64,000 nt of DNA, from IMG/VR virus record IMGVR_UViG_3300044640_001495, positions 248,001 to 312,000 of that record; one strand, 5' to 3'. Below are positions 36,124 through 44,398 of the stretch, piece after piece. Both the position numbers and the translations under genes were made by a program. Below the pieces are notes generated by a model, which had not been told where the DNA came from, searched no databases, and worked only from the letters and a program-made list of their open reading frames with translations. Position 1 is the first letter of the stretch. Each line of letters starts with the position of its first letter. This DNA is from a virus.

Positions 36124-36923
36124 ACAATTGGATCTTTCTCAGCAAGGGCGGCGAAGACGAATATATCAATTCCTTTGCTATAGGCAGTGGCGGTAGAGTA
36201 ATCAATTCTGATGATTTTAATTATGACGACAGTGAAGATCCAATTGTTTTACGCGGAATCCTAAAACATAAAATAATGAAACGCTGTTGGTTTGAAGGCA
36301 GAGATTTTTATTTTATGGACACCGGATACATGGGCAATCAACGAGGTCCGTTGAATCCCATGGGCTGGAAGTTTTGGCACCGTATTGTAAAAAATGATCT
36401 GCAACATGATCAAGTAATTCACCGACCGCCTGATAGATTCAAGAAGCTGGCCATTCCAGTACATCGCTGGAAAAAAGGCGGTAGAAAAATACTTATTGCC
36501 AAACCTGATGAAAAACCCATGAAGTTCTACAATCTAGAACTAGAGCAATGGTTAGAAGAAACCATTGCAACTATTAAGCAATATACTGATCGTCCTATTG
36601 AAGTTAGAGAACGTGTAAAAAGTCGCACTGATAGAATGATCACTAACTCACTCAAAGAAGCTCTAGACGAAGATGTTCATGCGCTAGTGACATTTAACAG
36701 CAACGCTGCCACTGAAGCAGTGTTGTATGGATATCCTGCTTTCACTCTATGCTCAACACACGCAGCTAAATCTGTAACTGAACAAGATCTCAGCAAGATT
36801 GAAACACCATATTATCCCGATCTACAACAAGTTGAAGCGTGGGCACATCATTTGGCCTACTGTCAATTTCATGTCAGTGAACTTAAAGACGGCTCAGCCT
36901 GGAGAATGTTAAATGAACAATGA
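36120..36923 (+). CDS. Capsule/KpsC-like glycosyltransferase, paralogue A
   Basis: 267 residues. The C-terminal half holds a GT-B donor-site-like motif, TFNSNAATEAVLYGYPAF near 202-219, similar to Kdo-transferase-type capsule proteins. Related proteins with NHNSSPTVGAAIEGFP and NHNSGPAVQAAISGIP follow at 38373 and 42320. Likely a glycosyltransferase of the cassette, substrate unknown. It overlaps the next gene by 11 nt. Confidence 0.65.
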   Translation: MNNWIFLSKGGEDEYINSFAIGSGGRVINSDDFNYDDSEDPIVLRGILKHKIMKRCWFEGRDFYFMDTGYMGNQRGPLNPMGWKFWHRIVKNDLQHDQVIHRPPDRFKKLAIPVHRWKKGGRKILIAKPDEKPMKFYNLELEQWLEETIATIKQYTDRPIEVRERVKSRTDRMITNSLKEALDEDVHALVTFNSNAATEAVLYGYPAFTLCSTHAAKSVTEQDLSKIETPYYPDLQQVEAWAHHLAYCQFHVSELKDGSAWRMLNEQ

Positions 36924-38376
36924 TTTTTTACCCGTATACATCGGTTATGACAGCAGAGAAGACATAGCGTATCGAGTCTGTGAATATTCCATATATAAAA
37001 ATTCTTCTACGGCCGAGGTTAAATCTCTTAATCAGTCTAAACTTCGTAGAGATGGTTTATATTCTAGAGATGTTGATCAATTGGGATCAACAGAATTTAC
37101 TTTTACAAGATTTCTTGTTCCAACACTGACTAATTTCCAAGGATGGGCCTTGTTTTGCGACTGTGATTTTGTATGGGACGGTGATATTCAAGAAGTTTTT
37201 AAACAGGCAGATCCAAAATTTGCTGTGATGGTTGTCAAGCACGATCATGTGCCAACCAATACAACAAAAATGGACGGAAAAACACAGACACAATATCCTC
37301 GAAAAAATTGGAGTTCGATGATACTTTGGAACTGCGAGCATCCCAGCAACCAGCGGTTGACCATAGATGATGTCAACACCAAAGATGGTGCTTATCTACA
37401 TAGATTTCAATGGTTGCAAGATAATGAAATTGGAGAACTGCAAACAAAATTTAATTTTCTAGTAGGATGGAACAAGGAATCTGCTACCGGAAAACCGTTG
37501 GCCTATCACTGGACCGAAGGTGGTCCTTGGTTTGAAAATTATAGAACCTGCGAATATGCTGATGTTTGGTGGAAGTATCTTATAGACTACGCCAATGAAA
37601 TAGGCAGAAATAATACGCAGGTATATGCACCTATTACCTGGGTGACTAGTCTATCTAGAGAGTATTATAATTATGCAGCCAATTTAACACTACCGTCGTG
37701 GGATAAATTGCCCGGAGATGTAGTTTTTGTTTGGGATGACAAGCCGGTGGATCTAGGTTTTGGCAAAGTCTATAATTTTTGGAAAGATGTAGCAAGTCCA
37801 GAAGACCCCTGGATAAAAGAAGGTATGGGCGGTAGCAAAGCTGATAGATTCTGGAAGAAGAGTCGTACACAAGTATGGGCTGCTAGAAAATTTCGAGGGC
37901 TGGTGGTGTGGATAGATGCTGATATAATGGTAGAAAAAGAGTTGTCACGAGCCAAGGCCATGGAAATTTTACATCCAGGCAACAATATCTGGGCAACACT
38001 AGACACTGGGTCAGATTGGCCGCACAAAGACGATTGCCCCATAGACACCGGTATAGTGGCATTTGATACAAAGAATCCAGAATTTAATAATTTTATTAGA
38101 GACTATTCTATGACCTGGTACAACGGCGATATTTTTAAATTGCCGCAGCCATACGATCATCATGCAGCAAATTATGTGAGACGAAAATGGCCCATGTCAA
38201 CATATTGTCCACACTACAACAATTGGTTAACTATTCCTCAAGGCCATATCAGTAGATTTGCCATGGAAAACAGCAGACTGAAAGATTATTTTACACACTA
38301 TCTTGGTATAGATAGAAAAGAACTGTTAAACAACAACAGTACCAAGAAAGAAAAGAAAGATAAAGGCACCAAGTGA
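36913..38376 (+). CDS. Tandem two-domain glycosyltransferase (GT-A folds)
   Basis: 487 residues. The N-terminal half (PVYIGYDSREDIAYRVCEYS, then FCDCDFVWDGDI with a DXD) is a GT8-like transferase. The C-terminal half (from about 265) has VVWIDADIMVEKEL with a DAD motif and is related to the single-domain enzymes at 39305 and 40002. The protein is therefore probably bifunctional, adding two sugars in turn. A Lys-rich tail ends the protein. Confidence 0.78.
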   Translation: MNNDFLPVYIGYDSREDIAYRVCEYSIYKNSSTAEVKSLNQSKLRRDGLYSRDVDQLGSTEFTFTRFLVPTLTNFQGWALFCDCDFVWDGDIQEVFKQADPKFAVMVVKHDHVPTNTTKMDGKTQTQYPRKNWSSMILWNCEHPSNQRLTIDDVNTKDGAYLHRFQWLQDNEIGELQTKFNFLVGWNKESATGKPLAYHWTEGGPWFENYRTCEYADVWWKYLIDYANEIGRNNTQVYAPITWVTSLSREYYNYAANLTLPSWDKLPGDVVFVWDDKPVDLGFGKVYNFWKDVASPEDPWIKEGMGGSKADRFWKKSRTQVWAARKFRGLVVWIDADIMVEKELSRAKAMEILHPGNNIWATLDTGSDWPHKDDCPIDTGIVAFDTKNPEFNNFIRDYSMTWYNGDIFKLPQPYDHHAANYVRRKWPMSTYCPHYNNWLTIPQGHISRFAMENSRLKDYFTHYLGIDRKELLNNNSTKKEKKDKGTK

Positions 38377-39308
38377 AATTTGTTTCCTATCTGGCCTGTT
38401 TACCGCCTAACAATAAAAATGTAGAGAAAGGCGAGATCCTTGATCGATACGCTATGGGAGTAGCCTACATGGGTGATCAAGTTATAGCCCATACTCAACG
38501 AACATTAGTAGACGCAGACGTGGCCATGATGATAGGTTGGGTACATGAAAATTCCAAAGAAAGTTCTCATTTGGATTTTCGCAAGCAGATTATCGATTAT
38601 CAAAGAGCCAAAGGCAAACGAGTGTTGCTTGCAGACAGCAATTTATTTCTTTATAAAAACACAGCCAACCCATTGCACTACTTGAGATACAGCTATGATG
38701 GAATATTTCCCAATACTGGTAATTACTGTGACAAAGAAATTGATCCTGCCCGCTGGAAAAAATTATCTACAGATCTAGGTATCAATCTTAGAGATTATAG
38801 ATCAAACGGCAATCATATTCTATTATGCCTTCAAAGAAATGGCGGGTGGAGCATGGGTGGCTACGATGTTATTGACTGGACAGCAAAAACAATCAAAGAA
38901 CTACGCAAACATTCTACGAGAGACATCGTTATTCGTGCGCATCCAGGAGACAAAGGAGCCAAGGGATATCTAAGTCCCAACAACCTCATTAAAAAAATAG
39001 GCATGTTGAAAGGAGTGAGATTATCCAGAGATGGACACTCGTTGGAACATGATTTAAAAAATTGTTGGGCAGTGGTCAATCATAATTCCAGTCCTACTGT
39101 GGGTGCTGCCATTGAAGGGTTTCCTATTTTTGTTACAGACCCTACAAGAAGTCAATGCGCAGAAATTGCCAACACTGATCTAGCCCAAATCGAAAATCCC
39201 AACCTTCCGGACAGACAAACTTGGGCAGAAAGACTGGCCATGTTTCATTGGAACTTTGCCGAAATTGAAAGCGGCGAGTGTTGGGCACATATGAGAAAAT
39301 ACGTATGA
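38373..39308 (+). CDS. Capsule/KpsC-like glycosyltransferase, paralogue B
   Basis: 311 residues, starting at a GTG that overlaps the previous stop (GTGA). IVIRAHPGDKGAKGY near 188-202 and VNHNSSPTVGAAIEGFPIF near 230-248 correspond to the capsule-transferase-like motif. The endings (LPDRQTWAERLAMFHWNFAEIESGECW) match paralogue C closely. Substrate unknown. Confidence 0.68.
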   Translation: MKFVSYLACLPPNNKNVEKGEILDRYAMGVAYMGDQVIAHTQRTLVDADVAMMIGWVHENSKESSHLDFRKQIIDYQRAKGKRVLLADSNLFLYKNTANPLHYLRYSYDGIFPNTGNYCDKEIDPARWKKLSTDLGINLRDYRSNGNHILLCLQRNGGWSMGGYDVIDWTAKTIKELRKHSTRDIVIRAHPGDKGAKGYLSPNNLIKKIGMLKGVRLSRDGHSLEHDLKNCWAVVNHNSSPTVGAAIEGFPIFVTDPTRSQCAEIANTDLAQIENPNLPDRQTWAERLAMFHWNFAEIESGECWAHMRKYV

Positions 39309-40018
39309 ACATAGAAATTATAACAAGTTTTAATCAAAGGTATTATGATCTTATAGGTAAAGATTGTGTTGAAACATGGCTCAAATACTGGCCAAAAGAA
39401 TTGACATTGACATGTTATGTAGAAGAATTTTATTTGCCGGAACATCCTAGATTGAAACAGATATCGTTTGACGATTTTAAATCTGAGTATTATGAATTTC
39501 AGACCACTGCTGAGAAACAGGTTAAAAAGTTTGCAAAAAAAGCATTTAGTTTTATCCATGCTATGGAAAACTCAACAGCAGATAGAATTGTTTGGGTAGA
39601 TGCTGATGTGTTATCAGTGAAAGAGTTGCCAATGGATTTATTATTGGAAGTACTACCCAATGAGGTACTTAGCACTCATATGGGAGTGACATACTTTGCG
39701 GCTAAAGATGGAAGTCCCGGTAGGTGGTTCGTTCCAGAGACTGGATTCTTTGCAGTTAATACTCGTCATCCGCAGTTTAAAGAATTTGCCAGTGAATACA
39801 AAAGACATTACGTAGAACGCGACAACACCATGTTGAGAAGATTTTATGACAACGATGTCTATGGATATGTTTTTGAGAAATTAAAAGCCCCGGGAAATGA
39901 TCTTTGCAAAGATTTCACCAAGGGCTATAAGACACCGTTGCGTCATACTGTGCTTGGACCTTACATTGAACACTACAAGGCCAAACATTCTAAACACGAA
40001 TTTAGCCTGGAGAACTGA
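39305..40018 (+). CDS. Glycosyltransferase with DAD motif
   Basis: 237 residues from the ATG at 39305, which overlaps the previous stop as ATGA; the frame opens at 39278 but that start is less likely. IVWVDADVLSVKELP near 98-112 gives the metal-binding DAD, and the ETGFFAVNTRHPQF segment is shared with the C-terminal half of the tandem enzyme (DTGIVAFDTKNPEF). It is convergent with its relative at 40002. Confidence 0.75.
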   Translation: MNIEIITSFNQRYYDLIGKDCVETWLKYWPKELTLTCYVEEFYLPEHPRLKQISFDDFKSEYYEFQTTAEKQVKKFAKKAFSFIHAMENSTADRIVWVDADVLSVKELPMDLLLEVLPNEVLSTHMGVTYFAAKDGSPGRWFVPETGFFAVNTRHPQFKEFASEYKRHYVERDNTMLRRFYDNDVYGYVFEKLKAPGNDLCKDFTKGYKTPLRHTVLGPYIEHYKAKHSKHEFSLEN

Positions 40019-40826
40019 TCCAGTATTTTTCGTGGCGATTTACAATTAAATCACTCTTTGCGCTCTTACCGTAGTCTTTGCGTTTGCCCTTAAGGTGATC
40101 AAGGTATGCACCCCATGCACTATTGATTAAAGGATGGCCTTCACCTTTGAATAAACCTGCACTCCAGTCATACCATTGCCATTCTGGATGACGTTGTTTG
40201 ACTTCTTTCCTAACAATGTCAAAAACCCAACAGTCGTTCCACTCACTCATGGTAAACAGTCTGCCAGTGTCGTAGGCTTTTTGAAATTCAACAAGAAACT
40301 CTTGAGTGTTTTTGTCCTGCAAGTTCATGGAATACAAGCCGCATTCTGTAAACTTTTTCTCTCTACCTAAAAACCCTAGACCAATGTTAGAAGCAGCCAT
40401 TTTATCTATAAAGTGATGGGGAACAGGTGTATGACACACCATATCAGCATCCATCCAAAATAGTACATCGGCATCACAGTTTGCGGCAGCGTGGCACACT
40501 GAATAAATTTTATGGCTAAACCGGATAGCGTCCCAGCGGAATCCCACTCCAGGTGCTTTGCCTTTTCGATCAACAGGTCCAGTGGCTACAAGACCATTGG
40601 CCCTGGGGTCATTTTTCCACTTTTCTTTAAATGCTACTAGTGCAGGCACAGTGGCATGTAAATCTCTAACCACTAGATTAGGGGCAGACTCGGTTATTTC
40701 ACAGTCTTCTGGGTAGACATACAATGTAATATCTGATGGCCATGTTTTTAAAAATGTTTCAATCATTTTTCGGCCATATTTTTCATAACCAGCCTTGTGA
40801 AATGTAGTGACTACTGCTTTTTTCAT
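40002..40826 (-). CDS. Glycosyltransferase with DAD motif, relative of the 39305 enzyme
   Basis: 274 residues from the ATG at 40826 (MKKAVVTTFHKAGYEKYG). It has ADVLFWMDADMVCHTPVP near 132-150 and ECGLYSMNLQD, paralleling the neighbouring enzyme's motifs, and the shared start pattern GRKMIETFLKTWP versus GKDCVETWLKYWP. The duplication with inversion suggests growth of the cassette by gene copying. Its start overlaps the end of gmd by 4 nt. Confidence 0.76.
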   Translation of the reverse strand: MKKAVVTTFHKAGYEKYGRKMIETFLKTWPSDITLYVYPEDCEITESAPNLVVRDLHATVPALVAFKEKWKNDPRANGLVATGPVDRKGKAPGVGFRWDAIRFSHKIYSVCHAAANCDADVLFWMDADMVCHTPVPHHFIDKMAASNIGLGFLGREKKFTECGLYSMNLQDKNTQEFLVEFQKAYDTGRLFTMSEWNDCWVFDIVRKEVKQRHPEWQWYDWSAGLFKGEGHPLINSAWGAYLDHLKGKRKDYGKSAKSDLIVNRHEKYWISSPG

Positions 40827-41836
40827 CTTGTTTGTAATGTCCAATCTGCACCTTGGTTGCCACCATATCGTTTAATGTCGGCGTCGACCATCATTTTAAC
40901 AAGAGCGTCAAAATCAGTCTTACGCTGCCAACCTAGCACTGATTCTGCCTTGGTAGGATTACCACATAGGCTGTGTAATTCAGCAGGACGTACAAATGCT
41001 GGATTAGTTTCAATATAATTTTGCCAATTGTCAATGCCAGCATACTTAAATGCACGTTCTAACAAATCGCCAATGGTATATTGCACACCTGTGGCGATCA
41101 CATAGTCGCCTGGCTCGGGCTGTTGCAACATCAACCACATGGCTTCCACAAAATCTCCGGCAAACCCCCAATCACGTTTGGCATCTAAATTTCCTAAGAC
41201 AATTTTATCTTGAAGGCCAAGTTTAATACGAGCAACACCGTCTGTGATTTTACGTGTGACAAATTCTTTGCCTCTAATAGGACTTTCATGATTAAACAAA
41301 ATACCGTTTGATGCATGTAGGCTATAACTTTCACGGAAGTTTACAGTCATCCAGTATGCATACAACTTAGCAACACCGTAAGGACTACGTGGCCAAAACG
41401 GAGTTTTTTCGTCTTGTTTTCCACCTGAAATTTCAATACTGTTGCCAAACATTTCACTAGTACTAGCTTGGTAATATTTGGTATCTGGACTATGTTGTTT
41501 GACAGCGTTAAGAATATTTAAAACTCCAACAGCATTGACCTCAGTGGTCATTTTATTAAGATCCCAACTGGCTCCGACAAAACTTTGAGCAGCAAGGTTA
41601 TAAAATTCGTTTGGTCTTAAACTCTTTACCAAATGATTCATACAACCGTCGTCTGTAATATCACCGGTAATTAACTCAATGTCGTTTTCAATTCCTAAGA
41701 ATTTGATATTATCCAAATTTGGATTTGAATATCGTTTGACCAGTCCGTAGACCTTGTAGTCTTTTTCTAAAAGTAGTTTGGCAAGGTAAGGACCATCTTG
41801 TCCTGTCATGCCTGTGACAAATGCAATTTTTTTCAT
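40823..41836 (-). CDS. gmd: GDP-mannose 4,6-dehydratase
   Basis: 337 residues, near the family length. The NADP-binding GMTGQDGPYLAKLLLEK is at 9-25, catalytic STSEMFG is near 125-131, YGVAK holds Tyr and Lys, and NHESPIRGKEFVTRKI is the Gmd hallmark (usually NHESPRRG). It converts GDP-D-mannose to GDP-4-keto-6-deoxymannose, the precursor of fucose, rhamnose, perosamine and colitose. The ColD-like enzyme at 34187 is a plausible next step. The start has an AGGAA ribosome binding site. Confidence 0.95.
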   Translation of the reverse strand: MKKIAFVTGMTGQDGPYLAKLLLEKDYKVYGLVKRYSNPNLDNIKFLGIENDIELITGDITDDGCMNHLVKSLRPNEFYNLAAQSFVGASWDLNKMTTEVNAVGVLNILNAVKQHSPDTKYYQASTSEMFGNSIEISGGKQDEKTPFWPRSPYGVAKLYAYWMTVNFRESYSLHASNGILFNHESPIRGKEFVTRKITDGVARIKLGLQDKIVLGNLDAKRDWGFAGDFVEAMWLMLQQPEPGDYVIATGVQYTIGDLLERAFKYAGIDNWQNYIETNPAFVRPAELHSLCGNPTKAESVLGWQRKTDFDALVKMMVDADIKRYGGNQGADWTLQTR

Positions 41837-41863
41837 ATTTTTCCTAGTTTCGATAAGGTGAAT

Positions 41864-41871
41864 TATTTATG
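41864..41871 (-). promoter_or_regulatory. Late promoter box for gmd (CATAAATA)
   Basis: Minus-strand CATAAATA, 27 nt before the gmd ATG, with a ribosome binding site in the leader. Confidence 0.6.
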
Positions 41872-41890
41872 AGATATTTTCAATGCTAGG

Positions 41891-42283
41891 TTATTTCTTC
41901 CACACGTAGTAATTTTTAGCAACTTCTCTAATAGCGTAGTGATCTGATTTCAATAATTTTTGACATTCTTTAGATATCAGTTCAGGTCCTTCAATTATGA
42001 TCGTGGGCTGTGTTCGGCGCCATATCTGCTGAAGTTCAGGTATAAATTCTTCATGTACAAAATCAATAATTATTAAATCCACATCAGACACCAAATGGAT
42101 ATTATCGAAATTTTCTCTGTATACCACATTTCTTTTTTGAATACGTGGTAGTGTGCCATTGACCACAAATACCGTGTCAAAGGTTTCTAACAGATCCTCT
42201 AGATTACCCAACGCCGTGCCTACAGCCAGCACATTTCGTGCTTTACGGTGAGCCTTCTTCATTCGTTTTGAAAATTTTGTCAT
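41891..42283 (-). CDS. Small Rossmann-like protein, possible methyltransferase relative
   Basis: 130 residues with a basic N-terminus (KRMKKAHRKARN). The pattern VLAVGTALGNLEDLLE...VFVVNG, VDLIIIDFVHEE and PTIIIEGPEL resembles alternating strands and helices of a Rossmann fold, like a reduced SAM methyltransferase, but a full motif I is absent. It may assist the sugar cassette. Function unknown. Confidence 0.62.
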   Translation of the reverse strand: MTKFSKRMKKAHRKARNVLAVGTALGNLEDLLETFDTVFVVNGTLPRIQKRNVVYRENFDNIHLVSDVDLIIIDFVHEEFIPELQQIWRRTQPTIIIEGPELISKECQKLLKSDHYAIREVAKNYYVWKK

Positions 42284-42291
42284 AGATATTG

Positions 42292-42299
42292 ATTAAATA
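42292..42299 (+). promoter_or_regulatory. Late-type promoter box (ATTAAATA)
   Basis: TTAAATA variant, 20 nt before the ATG at 42320; a weaker match than the other boxes. Confidence 0.5.
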
Positions 42300-42305
42300 C
42301 ACATA

Positions 42306-42313
42306 TATTTATT
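42306..42313 (-). promoter_or_regulatory. Late-type promoter box (AATAAATA), minus strand
   Basis: AATAAATA on the minus strand, 22 nt before the ATG at 42283, forming a divergent pair with 42292. Confidence 0.45.
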
Positions 42314-42319
42314 TGACTG

Positions 42320-43159
42320 ATGAGATTCAAAATTCATAAAACCCACGGAGCTCTTAACAGTGCTCCAATATTTGCAGCCTTGGAACAAGGTATCAAAAAT
42401 ACCGGTTTTTCGGTGGTAGATTCGGGTCAAGACGTGGATGTGATTTGGTCAGTGTTATGGCATGGTCGCATGCAGGCCAATCAACTCATCTACAATCAAT
42501 GCCGAGCAAAAAGAAAACCAGTGATGATCATTGAGGTGGGCAATCTCATCCGAGGCACCACTTGGCGTATCAGTTTAGACCACATCCATGGCCTGGGAAT
42601 TTTTGGAAATAGTGAAAATCTTGATCAAGCACGACCAAAAATTCTAGGCGTGGATTTGAAACCCGTTGACGATAATAGAAATAATAAAATTTTAATTGCT
42701 TGTCAACATGAGCGTAGTCTTCAGTGGGAAGGGCAATCATCCATGGCGGAATGGGTGAAACAAAAAGTGGCAGAAATTAGAAAATTCACTGATAAATCTG
42801 TGGTAGTGAGACCGCATCCGCGATCGCCGGTAAGTTTGAATATTCAAGGAGTCACAGTTGAGCAGCCAAAAAAAATTCCAAATAGCTATGATTCATTTGA
42901 TATCAATTACAAATATCACTGCGTGATAAATCACAACAGCGGTCCTGCTGTGCAAGCGGCGATCAGTGGAATTCCTGTGATCTGCGACCACACAAGTTTG
43001 GCATTTGACGTCAGCGATGTCATTGAAAATATCAATAGGCCAATCTTGCCAGACAGAACACAATGGTTTGTGAAACTGTGTCATACCGAATGGACAGTGC
43101 AAGAAATATCCACAGGGATTCCAATACAACGCCTTGTTGCCGCATTAAAAAATTATTGA
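42320..43159 (+). CDS. Capsule/KpsC-like glycosyltransferase, paralogue C
   Basis: 279 residues. VVVRPHPRSPV near 161-171 and VINHNSGPAVQAAISGIPVICD near 199-220 match paralogues A and B, and the end (LPDRTQWFVKLCHTEWTVQEISTG) matches paralogue B. It closes the sugar cassette before the UvsW region. Likely a GT-B-type transferase. Confidence 0.68.
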   Translation: MRFKIHKTHGALNSAPIFAALEQGIKNTGFSVVDSGQDVDVIWSVLWHGRMQANQLIYNQCRAKRKPVMIIEVGNLIRGTTWRISLDHIHGLGIFGNSENLDQARPKILGVDLKPVDDNRNNKILIACQHERSLQWEGQSSMAEWVKQKVAEIRKFTDKSVVVRPHPRSPVSLNIQGVTVEQPKKIPNSYDSFDINYKYHCVINHNSGPAVQAAISGIPVICDHTSLAFDVSDVIENINRPILPDRTQWFVKLCHTEWTVQEISTGIPIQRLVAALKNY

Positions 43160-43166
43160 AAAATCA

Positions 43167-43195
43167 TTGACTTTTGTTAAGAAATACAGTATAGT
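43167..43195 (+). promoter_or_regulatory. Sigma70-type promoter with leaderless geometry
   Basis: TTGACT, 17 nt, TATAGT. The -10 box ends 6 nt before the ATG at 43202 and no ribosome binding site is present, so transcription would start at or within a base of the start codon. Confidence 0.72.
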
Positions 43196-43201
43196 ATTAG
43201 T

Positions 43202-44398
43202 ATGACAAAATTTTCTTGTGTAGAAGATCTATTAGTTGAATTTTATAATCAGACACTGTTTGATATAACAATCTTGCAAGATCAAGATCGTGCTGCCATA
43301 CATGGATTCTATAATACACTAGATCTCGGTAATCAATTAACTGCTAATCAAGGTGGTTTTTTACTGAAAATTCTGTCCAAGTACAAAACGTTTGCCAACA
43401 GTCTCGGCATAGATTATGGCACGTTGATAGACACACCTATATGGAAAACCACCTTTAGAAAATTAGATCTTACTAGAAAAATATTTGTAGAACAGTCCGA
43501 AGAGGGTGAGATCACAGTGTGTTTAAAATTTCCATATGCATTGAAAGAAGCCTTCGAAAAAGAATTTCATACTGAAAATACACCATACAGTTCCAACACC
43601 TGGGACAGTGATAGAAAACTGCGTGTGCTAAATGTTTACAAATATAATATCATACAGCTTGAAGAATTTTGCAGAAAGCATGACTTTGAACTTGATGACA
43701 CTTTTCTCACGTTGGTTGACACAGTGGCAGAGATTTGGGATCAACAGGATCAAATTATCCCCTGTGCATATATCACAGCTGGTGAATTAGTGCTGTGTAA
43801 TGCCACTGAAGATGCAGAACTATTTTATCAAAAACACAAACAGGATGATATAGACCAAAATATATTCTTGGCCAAAAGCATGGGGTATCCTACTCGATTT
43901 GATCGACCAATAGAGACCAAACTTGAGGTTATCTGTTCATCTAAATCAAGATTTTTTTGGATGAAATCTAATAGAGATTTCTTTGACCTTTACAAGCAGG
44001 TCGATGGGATTGTCTGTGTGTTAATTGATCGCAATACTCAAGACAGCATTGATTGGTTGCAAAAATTTGTCGAGTCTGCTGATATTGCCGGTATACCAAG
44101 ATCAGATATCAGGGTGTGTTTTCGAGACCCCACTGAAAAGAAATCTCAGCTAAATGCATGGATCAAAGACAACAATCTTGGTGGTAAAGTTCAAGAAGGT
44201 AAAATACTTATATTCTTTCATAAACCCCCTAAGTGGTTGTTTAAAGACAACATTGATGTTAAAATAGTTGTAACAAATAGCTACACACCAATCAACGAAC
44301 CCACTTCATCTGTGTGGTTAGATACTCATCCTTGTGTGTGTTATTTGAGTGACATAAAACCAACTCCTACAAGGAAACAGAAAATTGTCAGTTTGTAA
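43202..44398 (+). CDS. Unknown protein coupled to UvsW
   Basis: 398 residues, soluble, alpha/beta. The N-terminal part has a LTANQGGFLLKILSKYKTFA segment (about 52-71), and the C-terminal half alternates hydrophobic strands (KIVVTNSYTPINEP, WLDTHPCVCYLSD). Its end overlaps the uvsW start by 14 nt, so the two are probably made together. A role in branched-DNA handling with UvsW is an inference from position only. No family recognised. Confidence 0.75.
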   Translation: MTKFSCVEDLLVEFYNQTLFDITILQDQDRAAIHGFYNTLDLGNQLTANQGGFLLKILSKYKTFANSLGIDYGTLIDTPIWKTTFRKLDLTRKIFVEQSEEGEITVCLKFPYALKEAFEKEFHTENTPYSSNTWDSDRKLRVLNVYKYNIIQLEEFCRKHDFELDDTFLTLVDTVAEIWDQQDQIIPCAYITAGELVLCNATEDAELFYQKHKQDDIDQNIFLAKSMGYPTRFDRPIETKLEVICSSKSRFFWMKSNRDFFDLYKQVDGIVCVLIDRNTQDSIDWLQKFVESADIAGIPRSDIRVCFRDPTEKKSQLNAWIKDNNLGGKVQEGKILIFFHKPPKWLFKDNIDVKIVVTNSYTPINEPTSSVWLDTHPCVCYLSDIKPTPTRKQKIVSL

